Below are positions 13,473-23,844 of a stretch of 64,000 nt of DNA, in pieces. The notes under the pieces were generated by a model that searched no databases, had not been told where the DNA came from, and worked only from the letters and a program-made list of their open reading frames with translations. Location: positions 2,790,001-2,854,000 of the forward strand of contig JBCAQO010000002.1 in NCBI GenBank assembly GCA_039111635.1. The letters are read 5' to 3'. Position numbers and translations under genes: made by a program. Position 1 is the first letter of the stretch. The number at the start of each line of letters is the position of its first letter. This DNA is from Heterobasidion occidentale. Its lineage: Eukaryota; Basidiomycota; Agaricomycetes; Russulales; Bondarzewiaceae.

Positions 13473-14559
13473 ATGGTCTCGAGAAATATTTTCGCCACTT
13501 TCATAGCTTGTGCCAGCTTCGGCAAGGAATTCTCGACATATTCTTACCTCTGCACGCCCACTGATACGTCATTTCAGTCGCTGCACAAGGCAACTCACCC
13601 TACTGTGACTCTAGCAGTGGGATTTGTTACCAGGGCTACTATGTAGGACGTCTGGTCGGCAAATTTCAATTGACAACTGATGAACTTTTAGGATTCCTCA
13701 CTCGATATCACAGTTGGCCTTGTCTTCCCTCCACTCACGACTGGCACTATTCCCAACGCAACTGAATTCGTCGCTCAGCTCGTCGCACCTGTCAACTACG
13801 GATGGACTGGGCTAAGTGTTGGCGGTACTATGGCGAACAGCCTCCTGTTCACTCTATGGCCAAATGGGAACGAAATTATTTTGGGGCCTCGATGGACTGC
13901 GTAAGTGAATCTGATTGTGTATTTGCTGTCAAACTCATTGTGCATTTTTCAGGGGCTATGTCCAACCTTTGCTCTACTCCGGTCCCAAAATCACATTGCT
14001 CCCAGACTCTACTGTGAACAGCACACATATCAAGGCATCGTTCCGGTGTCAGGTTTGATTGTGCATTTATCCACCTTTCTTGATACTCAACGATAACTTT
14101 TAGAACTGCACAGTATGGGAAGGTGGCTCCATCGGTTCCGGAAACCTGAACGGCTTTCAACTCATTGCATACGTTGCTTCGACCGATACTCCAGTCGACG
14201 ATCCTTCCAACGTAGCCTCTAATTTCACTGAGCACAACGATTTTGATTTCTTCGGCCTTGACCTGTCCACGGTACACTCCTCTTCATATTCGAGCTACGT
14301 TGGTGGAGGTTCCACATCCAGTACTCTGGCTCCGACATCAACAATTCAAACTTCGACCTCTGTAACCGCCACGTCGAGTGCTGCAGGCGCAACTCAAACC
14401 AAGGTAATACACTATCTTTATCTTGTCTAATTCAGAGACTGAATCTTGTGCCTGTAGTATGGTCAATGCGGTGGCACTGGATGGACGGGACCTACCATAT
14501 GTGCATCTGGCTCAACCTGCACCGCCGTATCAGCGCCATATTATAGTCAGTGCTTGTGA
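13473..14559 (+). CDS. Secreted AA8 haem cytochrome with C-terminal CBM1 (CBCyt b562 type)
   Basis: Predicted extracellular cytochrome that binds cellulose and can shuttle electrons to or from redox enzymes acting on plant cell walls. Exon 1 codes a signal peptide ([16 protein letters not shown]). It is joined by a GC-AG intron (13522-13577) to [18 protein letters not shown]. The cytochrome domain shows [25 protein letters not shown] and [10 protein letters not shown]; this Met is the likely axial haem ligand. The likely His ligand is in [13 protein letters not shown] Ser/Thr-rich linker follows. A family-1 cellulose-binding module then runs from [12 protein letters not shown] to YYSQCL with the expected Cys pattern; TGA ends at 14559. 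There is no flavin dehydrogenase domain, so this is not cellobiose dehydrogenase but the stand-alone form described in Phanerochaete. Confidence 0.92.
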
Positions 14560-14991
14560 TTAAATACGGTAGTTCAAGAGCGTTTTCACCGTAGGATTCG
14601 TGAGATCGATTGAACATGGATGCATCTATGTAGGCGGACAATAAGCAGGTGATTCATTGCGAAGGAGCAACTCGGCAGCTTGTTCTCGCTTCTAGATATT
14701 GTAGATAGGTATCCTTGGCTGCAGATCCTGCTTGTTGGATGTCACATTTTTTGGATAATCCAAAGCCAGATTTGTCAATCTCCCAAGATACCACGGCGCT
14801 TCGGGTACAACATGGCACATGTAGGCAAGAGGAGAGTAAGGCGCGTAAGCACGATGACACCTACCATCACCTAGTGCTTAAATAGGAGCAGCACCTGACG
14901 TCATGAGCACATCCGTTCTCTTACTGCGGCCGCCAGTCCTCGTCTTTCACCTGCTACACCCTGTTCGCTGTCCCCTTGCCGATCTTCGCTC
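14560..14991. other. Intergenic, no gene seen
   Basis: This stretch lies between two + strand genes and probably contains the 3' end of the cytochrome transcript and the promoter of the next gene. A minus-strand open frame here shows no family resemblance. Confidence 0.4.
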
Positions 14992-16089
14992 ATGGTGTCT
15001 TACAAACCCTCCGTGTTCAATGTTCATACACCTTCCTCTTCGTTTGCGATCATTCATTCAGGCAGGTTGCTTCGTGCTTGGCCCCAGAGCGAAGTCTCAC
15101 CCTGAGCCAACAGTTGCTGAAGAATCTCTCACTGCATTATTCGACAAACTCAGCAGAAAGTCCCATACTGGATATCATGGGCAGCGTATTGGGACCAACT
15201 GGTTGAAATATGAATGGAGCGGATCTGTCTGGAATCTTGACGATGGTACGCCCCTAAGTGCTACACTTGCACTGTAGTCCAACTTGTATCGTCTTATGTG
15301 ATTACAGATGCAGACTACACAATCTTTGTCTGGCGGATGAGCGAACTGTCAACTTCTGGCGACGATACTCCAACGATATACCTCCGGAACCCTTCCGAAC
15401 CCCTTCCATCCGACTCGTCTTACCAGAACCCCTCTTACTATCTCTTTCGCCCTCATCGAAAGGCAGGCTCTTCCCGCAATGGTTCTCGCGTTGACATCCC
15501 GTCTGTTCGTAGCAAGAGGTCTGTTGTCAAGACAGATAACGACGCGACGCCCAAACACAAGAAGGAGTTTGAGAAATTCCACAGCGAGAATGGTGTGAGG
15601 ACGATCGTGGGCAGTATTGGGCCCGTTTCGGATAGTACGCATCTCATTCTCGTGTTCAGGCTCTTGTTGAAACCATTCTTTAGTCCGAATGCTGCTGAAG
15701 AATGGCTACCGATATGTCTACATCTCACGAAAGTTTGCAATGAGACATGGGTTCATCCCTGCCGACGCAGCACCGGGTCACTATGGCTACGGTGGTTTGG
15801 TCAAGTTGAGCTATCTTTCTTCTCTATTTTTTGTTTGGCTGACAAGATGTTTTTCAGCATTGGGAAATGGCCGATCACCATTGGCCACACGAAGACTGTT
15901 CATTCAGTTTTTCTATCCGAGGAGTCACACTTCGATGTCGTGCTGGGACGATCGTTCATGGAAAAACGCATGATCAAGACGGACCCTGTCGATCCGACTA
16001 ATATCACTTGCCTTGATACCGGAGAAAAGCTCGATTGTGAGCTTGTTATTTTGAAGGACGGCAAGGGCGAAATTGTCACTGTTACTTGA
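14992..16089 (+). CDS. Uncharacterised protein with a retropepsin-like fold lacking the catalytic Asp motif
   Basis: Function unknown. The start is probably MVSYKPSVFNVHTP at 14992; the junction after FAIIHS is unresolved and may use a GC donor. The next exon reads AEESLTALFDKLSRKSHTG and WLKYEWSGSVWNLDD, then DADYTIFVWRM. A Pro/Ser-rich middle follows. The C-terminal half runs VRMLLKNGYRYVYISRKFA, GHYGYGGL, VNIGKWPITIG, SHFDVVLGRSFMEKR, ITCLDTGEKLDCELV and ends GEIVTVT at 16089. The order ISRKFA - IGKWPITIG - FDVVLGRSF resembles a retroviral-like aspartic protease fold, but the D-T/S-G of the active site is replaced by K-N-G. I therefore infer a non-catalytic, probably domesticated domain. 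I have seen this protein type as a conserved hypothetical in other agaricomycetes, but know no function for it. Confidence 0.7.
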
Positions 16090-16516
16090 TGATCTGCTGG
16101 ACAGATCATTCCCGGAGTTGCAAGTTCTCGTGCACCTCTGTATCGTTGCATATACTATATGGTGTGTGAAGACCAGTATACTGTGTACTGTGTCATATTC
16201 TTTTGTCGACAAACTAGGTTTATTTTATTGAATTTTCGCGCAATCTTATCTTTATTTTGGTTCCTCTGATTGTGTGTTCCATTGCCTCAGGGCGCAAACC
16301 GGTACCGCTAATCATCAAGAGAATCATGTAGGATAGATGCTCCTGTCCGCGGGCGAGCCGCATGCGCACTGTGCAGGGCTGATATCCGAAGGTGCACGGA
16401 GAGTGGAACGAGGTGGGACGCACCGCGCCGCTAGAGTCTTTGCTGGGTAATTCTGATCACGTGCCCACGCTAACGAACAATAGGAATCTCTAGCGTTCAT
16501 CTTGCTTCGGACTCGC
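16090..16516. other. Intergenic, no gene seen
   Basis: Tandem intergenic stretch between two + strand genes. It has no recognisable coding content or RNA gene. Confidence 0.35.
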
Positions 16517-17805
16517 ATGTCTATTCGGATGAATCTTACTTGGGCCTCCATTGTTCTACTGCCACAGCAATTATTATGTGCCACCCGCTTTAAGTCTACG
16601 TGTGGAGATTGTGGCTCTCCTCCACCCACTCTCTTGGATCGCTGCGACAAGTGTTATCATCTTCCTTTCTGGATACCACTGGCTGGATATCCTTCGTCTC
16701 TCTTTCACTGAAGCCTTAGCTCTCTACCTATTCGGTTTTGGTTGCTCATGGAACACTCACCTGTATTTTTAAAGATCAGAACAGTGGCTTTTTGTGAGTT
16801 CGAGTTTGTCCTTGCCGCATGTCTCTATCTCAGTGCCACTCTTAGCTGTAACAATATTGATATGCTTTGTGTGGATTATCCTGCTATGTTATCTCTCGTA
16901 TGCACGTTGGAGTATATCCGATCAATCAGAACGTGAGTAATTGTACCATGAACTATCTCCTTGGCTGGTCTGCTCAAATCGGCCGTATAGACACGTTCTA
17001 CGTCTTATTCCTTATCATCAATGTCATGACCGTGATCATCCTTCCAATACTGTTTGTTCTTCCTTGCGAACTGCAACCCCCAAGCTTACATCACGCTCCT
17101 CGCAGAATCTTGAGCAGATTCAGGACATGGTTAGATGGTGCCAGGTTGCTATTGCTCTTGATATGTCACATTGGTGAGTGTTGCTCTTAAAATTATGACA
17201 ACATTCGTCAACGTAGAGCAGGGACTGCCCTGGCATTTGCGGTCTGGAACCCCTCGTTACAATGTCCGCATAATAGTAAGTCGCTGCCATCGTATAGCAA
17301 CTCACTGACCATTCATATACTCCAAAGCCTCAGATGCCCAAGGCGTATGTCAGCTATTAAACGTGTACATTCTGGTCGCTAGCTGGGTAGCACCAGCGTT
17401 TCGTGAGCACAAGTTCATTTGGATTTCATCCTTCGACTGAAGATACTTCCAGTATTAGCCTATGGTACTTGCCTCGGCGTGTATGCATTTCGCCGTGCCA
17501 GTCTCCCCCGCCACACAAAAGCTGTCGACCCGGAATGCGACGATGAAGAAGCTCAAAAATCACAGCGGACTGACAGACGAGCGACTCTACCTATGATACT
17601 CCCAGACAATTTCCTCGCACCTCGCACCACGGAAAATCTCACACGGAATCAGCTTAGCGTGCCGAGTACGTCTCGACGGCCATCAGAGGCCGATGCTTTG
17701 GAGCCATCAACGTTGGAGGACAGACAGGTCGGCGACGAAGGGAGTAACAAAGGCAAGCACACATCCGGTCGACTTTCCAAACGACTTCCCCTATGGTATT
17801 ATTAG
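16517..17805 (+). CDS. Putative multi-pass membrane protein with disordered tail
   Basis: I do not recognise the family. Exon-like hydrophobic segments in line are SWIAATSVIIFLSG, SVPLLAVTILICFVWIILL, FLIINVMTVIILPILFVL and VYILVASWVAPAF. An exon between them reads MVRWCQVAIALDMSHW followed by TALAFAVWNPSLQCP. The last exon codes a charged, Ser/Thr-rich cytosolic tail ending RLSKRLPLWYY-stop at 17805. The pattern suggests about four membrane helices and a disordered C-terminal tail. The start is uncertain because several frames must be joined by introns I could not fix; the ATG at 16517 is only one option. The existence of a membrane protein gene is likely, its exact model is not. Confidence 0.45.
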
Positions 17806-18191
17806 TTCAATGTGTAATCTTACTTTGTGTTTTTACCCCGCTGTCTGCATGTTGTACCTGTTAACTGTAACTGTCTATTGCTACTATCGAGAAATTTGAT
17901 TTTTGTCGGGAGTATTATGCGTGGGACTTGCGTGGGATTCTGCCAGTCGGTCTAACTGACACTTTTTGGCATGACGGTTAGCCACCACTGATTCTGAAAG
18001 CAGAAGACAACACCGGATATTAGATGGTAGCAAGGTTGAGCGTGTCATCTGTTGCTCATGCCTCTTGCTCTCACACTCCTGAATTGACTCAGGCCACTGA
18101 CCTTCTTGAACCTTACTCCTACCTCCGCTGGTCACTTTGTAAAGTGTACATCGCTATTCACGAATAGTCACGACAACGCCCTCGCAAAACC
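17806..18191. other. Intergenic, no gene seen
   Basis: This stretch lies between the membrane protein stop and the IST1-TBC start. No gene, RNA or repeat was recognised. Confidence 0.4.
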
Positions 18192-21100
18192 ATGAGTGGA
18201 TGGGATATCACTCGTGTCAAGGTGTGTTGTATAACACTGCAACGTGCACACCAACTCAAATGCCTACATTAGGCGCAATTCCGCCTGACGGCACAGCGGC
18301 TGGGTCAACTACGAGACAGAAAGGATGCACAAGGACAAGTTGTCGGCAGGGACATATCCATCTTACTACAGCAAGGAAACACGACACTGGCGCGAGCCAA
18401 GGCTCAGAAGTTGATTCAGGACGAAATCTATGGGGACTTACTGGAGTTGTTGGAGATGCAAATTGGCGTGCTGCTTGAGCGATTGAATGAACTGGACAAG
18501 TACGTCTGCCTCGGTAGTGCCGTCTATCCGTCTCAGACGCTTAATATGCACAGCGACATACCCCCAAGTCCAGTTATTGTCGAAGCCGCATCAACTATTA
18601 TATTTGCTGCTCCACAAACGGACTCCAAAGGCATGCCGCATCTCAGCCTCATGCCTTGTCGCTCTCACACCCCACCCCAGACCTTCACGCTGTCCGTGAT
18701 CTCTTGGCTCATCGCCTTGGGTCCGATTTTACTCATTCTGCCATCACCAATCGGGACAATTATGTTTCCTCCCATGTCCGTCGCTTCGACTCTCTAGCTG
18801 CTCCATCCTCCTACCAACCTTTTATATCTAGGTTGTTCGCGCTTTATCAGCTCCATCTGCATCGGCTGCAGACCTTGACAGTTATCTCCTGAACGTTGCG
18901 CGGTCTTACGGCGTAGCATGGACACCTGAATTGCGGCCAGATGACGTGTAAGTCTATCATATGAGGACGCTGCTGAAGTCTGCTAATCAGGAACTCGTTT
19001 AAGGTTGAACGCGCTTTCGGAGATCCTCGATAGGTCTGATGCGGCGCCTCTTGTCGACATGCCTCGTCTACGCAAGGTTTGCGCGCATGGTACGTCTTTT
19101 GACCTCGTGAGATTTTCCATAATGTCACGCTTTCAACAGGCATCCCTGCATCTCCCTCTTGGCTGCGGCCTAGGACGTGGAGGTAAGATGTGATCAACCT
19201 TGGCGCTTCCGTATACATTAAAATTAGGGCATCAGGCTATTACTAGGTACGCTGCCGGTATTGAAAGCATCCTGGGATGGAGAGGCCCGGAAACATCGAG
19301 ACAGCTACTATGTATAACCCTTTACCCTCTATGTATATGAGACGACTAACCTCATCGTGGACAGGATCTCATTCGTCGCTTACTTGAACCCTTCTCCAGT
19401 CTAGCTCCGCCCACGACCCCATTGATTCCACTGGACGCGTCCTTGACAAACGCCGTCAAAGACCTATTCCGCGTTCCACCTAATCTCCTTTCAGGACTGC
19501 AAGAAGAGCCAGAAGTCTCGGCGCTGTGTCCTCTGGATGACACCGCACCTGATGACATCAGGATTAGTTGCGCTGCGAATTTGGACGTGCGCTTGCAAGC
19601 GATATATTCTCGTGATGCCGACGATGGCTCTCAGGGTATACCGGAAATTCGCTTAGAATCTGATACAGAGGTGATTCCCGAGATTTCGCTCACTTCTCCT
19701 GACTCTGTGTCACGGCCAAAGCTTGGTAAATCAACGACGTTACTTCCTTCAACGGCTTTCAATACTGGTGGCGTGCACCCAAAGCATGCTTCTGCTTTAA
19801 TCCGGCTTCTCTATGTTCATTCATGTCTCAACCCCGCCAATCATTCGCCCCACATGGCTTCCCTCCTTATACCGCTTTACTTGGTTCTCACGCAAGAAGT
19901 GGAGCCGTTCGATTTGGCACATGCTGAAGCTGATACATTTTGGCTCTTTGAGGCAATGGTCGGAGAATTTGCTGAACTGGAGGACGAGGAAGGAGGAAAT
20001 CAGTGGATGAAAAAGTTTGGTGAACGGCTCGCATGGGCAGACCCGGACCTCTCCATGGATTTGGTAACATCTCTCTAGAATTGATGTGATAAGTCCACTG
20101 ATAATGTACGTATGTTAGCGCGCCAAAGGGCTCGACCCAGGCCTACCACACTATTCTTAGTATGTCTGGTCTCCGTATTCTCCGCAACGATCCTGATGCA
20201 TTAACACCTGAACTCATTTCAGTCGATGGCTAGCTCCAATCCTCACTCATACACTCCCACTGTCGTCTGTTCTCTCGATCTGGGATGCGCTGTTCTCTTG
20301 TCCCATGACCACCCGAGATGCTTGTCCAAAACTAGAATATCTTCTTGACATCTGCACAAGCATGCTTATTCGTGCCAAAGGCCCGTTGCTTCGGTGTGTT
20401 CTCATCATTTCAAATGGCAAAATGTTATTCATGGGGACCAAACCAGTTTGGGGAAGTCTGGACGTCGCTCTCCTGGTCTGTGGACTGACGAGACCTCTTT
20501 ACCACCTCCCTCACCAGTAAGAGCATGGGAGCTGAACGATGCATTCGTCGAAGGAATGGCACTTCTACAGATATACTCAATCGAGGCGGCAGGAGGCGTC
20601 GAGAGTGTCCTTCAAACAGCGGCCGAGCTTGCTCAGAGGCGAGAGCAACTTCTTCGAACGCCTGCAGTTACCAATGCCAGCCTAGGGTCTCGTTTGAGGG
20701 ATACCGTTTGGAAAGGTTTCACAAATCAGCTTTCCTCTCCTAACTCGTCTCCGGACACGTCTGATTCTGACGAGGAACAAGAGATTGACGATGGTGATCA
20801 AACAGAAACCCCTCCTGCGGCCAGCGCACCGACGTCGTCTGGACTCACATCGCGCTGGGCTAACGTTGTTTGGAGAGGCATCACTAATCAGGAGCCTCCA
20901 CCTTCTCCGATCTCCCCTTTAACGCCAGCACCCGTCTCGCCGTCTTTGCCGTCGCCACACAGCGCGAGGTCCAGGGATACCCTTGCTCCTCCCTCACCTG
21001 GCTCTCTTTGGGTTTATGCCGACAAGTTCAAGGACTCGGATACAGCTGCTACCTTGGCAAAAGTCGGTACCAATTGGAGAGTCAAGGCCATGCAAGCATG

Positions 21101-22706
21101 GAGTAGCCGCGGAAGTTCCAACCAATCTCCCGGCGATTCTTCATCGTTGCAGGCTGTGAACAAGCCACGGAGTGGTTCAGTCAGTGATGGAAGTCATCAG
21201 AAGGTTGATGATGACAACCGCAGGAGCTCCTTGCCTGGACCGGATCGCAAAGAGTTGTATTCTCCACCCGCTCGCCCCGCTTTCTTCCGTCCACCACGAG
21301 ATAGCTGGCTTCCGCAGCCTCGACGGAGCCCTGTGTCCTCGCCTACCAAACCAGATACTCCACCGTCGGCGGCAGACAGCGCTGCGGTCATAGCCAAGGG
21401 GATGCGGGACTCTCTCGCGTCGTTCGCTGGTATTCACACCACGCCCTCCCCAAAGCCTGAAGTCAAGAAGGGACCGCGTCCGCTTCTACTGAGCACGTCT
21501 TCATTGATCACAGGGGGTACGAGCACTCCACCGACCGTTCATCCTCCCTCCGTGGCTATTAGAGGCCACCAACGAGACTGGTCGGAGGTATTGCGCAGCA
21601 AGCCACACCTCAGTCACAGAGGTTCACAGTCCTCTCTTTCGTCAATGTCCGATGTAGCTGGCAGATCCCGCGGTATCGAACTTCGTTCGGATCGAGAGTC
21701 AGACGCTACCGAAAGCAGAGTGGTACCTCTCCATCGAGCATCCGTCTCGCCGATGGCCCCGGCCTTTCGAACACACCGGGGACGCCCAACCTCGCCCACT
21801 TCTTCGTCTGACAGAGGCACGCTGAGCCCTTCTGCTGGCATTGAACGAATGACAAGTCGCAGCCTCTCAGCAGTGCGAGATCGTCCAGAAGATTCTGCTC
21901 GCAGAGGTTGGGGTAGGCGGGATATTCCGGATTCTCCTCATACCATTCCTTCCTCTCCGCCGCCGCCGACACCTCCGTCGTCTCGGTTCTCTAATGGTAT
22001 TGAAGTCACTGGTACAGAATCTCAGCGCGGGTCGATGGTCCTCACTGAGTCGAATGTTCGAGCATTGGAGCCACCAGTGCACATCAAGAAGATTGTCCGC
22101 AAGAAAACTCCACCACCCAGTCTACAGCTAGAAGATACTTCTGACTCTTCATTCGCACAAACGCCATCGAGAAGTCCGCGTTCTCGCTCAAAGCGTAATC
22201 CTGCTCGCGTCGCAAACTTGCGAATCCAGAAATCAGATTCCAACATAATGCTACACAACTCTCCTGACCTCAAAACCCCTAGTCCAAACACATTGGCCCC
22301 ACCCGAATGGCCCGAGGATCATGATAGTGCGATGACACCGCGAGCAACAATGTTTGACATGACACACGACAGTCATGATGGTCACCAATCGTCATCAGCG
22401 TCTCCCCCATCGCCTCGATCTCCAAAACGGGTAAGGAAAATTTCGACAGAAGGGAACAGCGAAGGCTACGTGCGAACTAGAAAAGTGTCGTCGGAAGGGC
22501 GGGTCCGCAAGGTCTCGAACGACATCCAGGAGGGTCGTACGAGGAAGATCTCCACGGATGGTCACCCTTCCAGGTCGCGCAAAGTTTCTACAGAGTCAAG
22601 GGAACCGAGGCGAACTACAGAAAGTGCGGCAGAGGAAGGTGATGATGAGGGGTACGATGAGCTGCTCAGCGCATACGAGAGTGAGGATAACGCAAAACCT
22701 TTTTAA
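18192..22706 (+). CDS. IST1-domain and TBC (RabGAP)-domain fusion protein
   Basis: The N-terminal part is an IST1 domain (regulator of Vps4/ESCRT-III): AQFRLTAQRLGQLRDRKDAQ, DISILLQQGNTTLARAKAQ, LLELLEMQIGVLLERLNELD and YLLNVARSYGVAW. The C-terminal part is a TBC1D13-like Rab GTPase-activating domain: VDMPRLRKVCAHGIP, SWLRPRTWRLLLGTLP, FNTGGVHPKHASALIRLLY, HAEADTFWLFEAMVGE and GLPHYSYRWLAP. A tail of about 700 disordered residues rich in Ser/Pro and R-K-x-S sites follows and ends DNAKPF at 22706. The link is a GTAAGT donor at 18948 and an AAG acceptor at 19003 that joins the two frames exactly. The TBC N-terminus has no ATG of its own upstream of LNALSEIL. If the intron were retained, IST1 would stop at 18951. 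One intron (18631-18680) is GC-AG. Two separate genes remain the alternative model. Confidence 0.75.
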
Positions 22707-22851
22707 TCACACATTTCTCCCGCCATGATGCATCGGTGTACTCGTACAGCATTTACTACTCGTTTGATACCCATATGTAGGACGCCAGGCGCGAAGCTCA
22801 CTCTACTTTTGTCGTGCTCACATCTGCTATACGCTCGCTTTCGATCTTTGT

Positions 22852-23613
22852 TTATAGATTTTGAGTGTCCTCATTCATTGTCTGAAGATTGCCATGTATA
22901 CCGTGGTATACTTCTATCAAAACAGGAAAACGGGGAAGAATGTTCTATGAGAAACCCGGAACAAGTTGAGCAGCGTGGACTACTATGAACATCATTCGAC
23001 AATTTACCTCGTACGCTACTTCCATACTCATTGCGCCGCTTGATGCTTTCTTGATGGCCGCAAGGTAGAACCGAACGTCCCACCTCCGCAGGCCTTCGTT
23101 GATTATAAAATTTTGCAGGATAATCAGAGGTATAAAGCTGCGCGAGGCGAAAAGAGGATACGGAGGAAAACCTCGATGAGTTTCGAATTGAATCCCATGT
23201 GGAGGGATAACAAGGATTGATTCTGGTGGACCAGCATCATTGAGCATGCGAACGTATCGTCCATGATGAAAGAGCTATACCCCAGAGGATTTGAGTGCAC
23301 TTGGCATATAAAAATGATGCCAGCACTATAAGAAACCCGACCAAAGCGAGTCGATGGGAATATATCTGGGCGGAGATGATGACTCTATATCCGCAAGAAA
23401 TAGTTGTCCTATACGTACCGAGGGCCACATGAAAGCAGCGAGGGCAACAAACAAGGCATCCTTCCAGCTCAGTCCTGATGTCCCCTGTCCAATCCTTCGG
23501 CTCCCATCTTGAGCTAAATGCCAGTTTTCGACCCTATACTCGTAACATAAGCCAGGTGTCTCGATAACAATGAGCTCAGGATTGGTGTCGGGTAGCGGTC
23601 GGGTGCGCCGCAT
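22852..23613 (-). CDS. GPI15: GPI-GlcNAc transferase subunit H (PIG-H/Gpi15)
   Basis: Subunit of the ER enzyme that adds GlcNAc to phosphatidylinositol, the first step of GPI-anchor synthesis. The start is at 23613 (MRRTRPLPDTNPELIVIETP). Two hydrophobic stretches follow, WKDALFVALAAFMW and LVGFLIVLASFLYA. The GPI15 domain begins WESILVIPPHGIQFETH, where the codon for E spans an intron. It goes on with SRSFIPLIILQNFIINEGLRR and MEVAYE, then ENILPRFPVLIEVYHGIHG, and ends at TAA 22852. Every junction I tested is GT-AG and in frame. It is divergent from ALG3, with 231 bp between start codons. Confidence 0.88.
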
Positions 23614-23844
23614 ACCCGAGTCAAGAACGAGCTATGGGCCAGCTGCACAGCACCTCGTAATGCTCCCCCTTCACTAGGTTGCGCAATGATCAAGAGTAAG
23701 GAAGTGGTAGCCCGCAGGGTAGTGCGTAGAGAGGTTTTAAACGCTTTCAGGGGCGGGAGAAGCCGAAGTTGACGTTGAGTACTTGAGTACTTGATCGGGA
23801 TCTAGTCCTCGACGAGATTTGTCACAGGTGTGACAGAACGGCCC

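Noticed and set aside
19005..19193. A separate short gene starting at LNALSEIL
   Set aside because: The first codon is TTG, not ATG, and the segment is an exon of the IST1-TBC gene.
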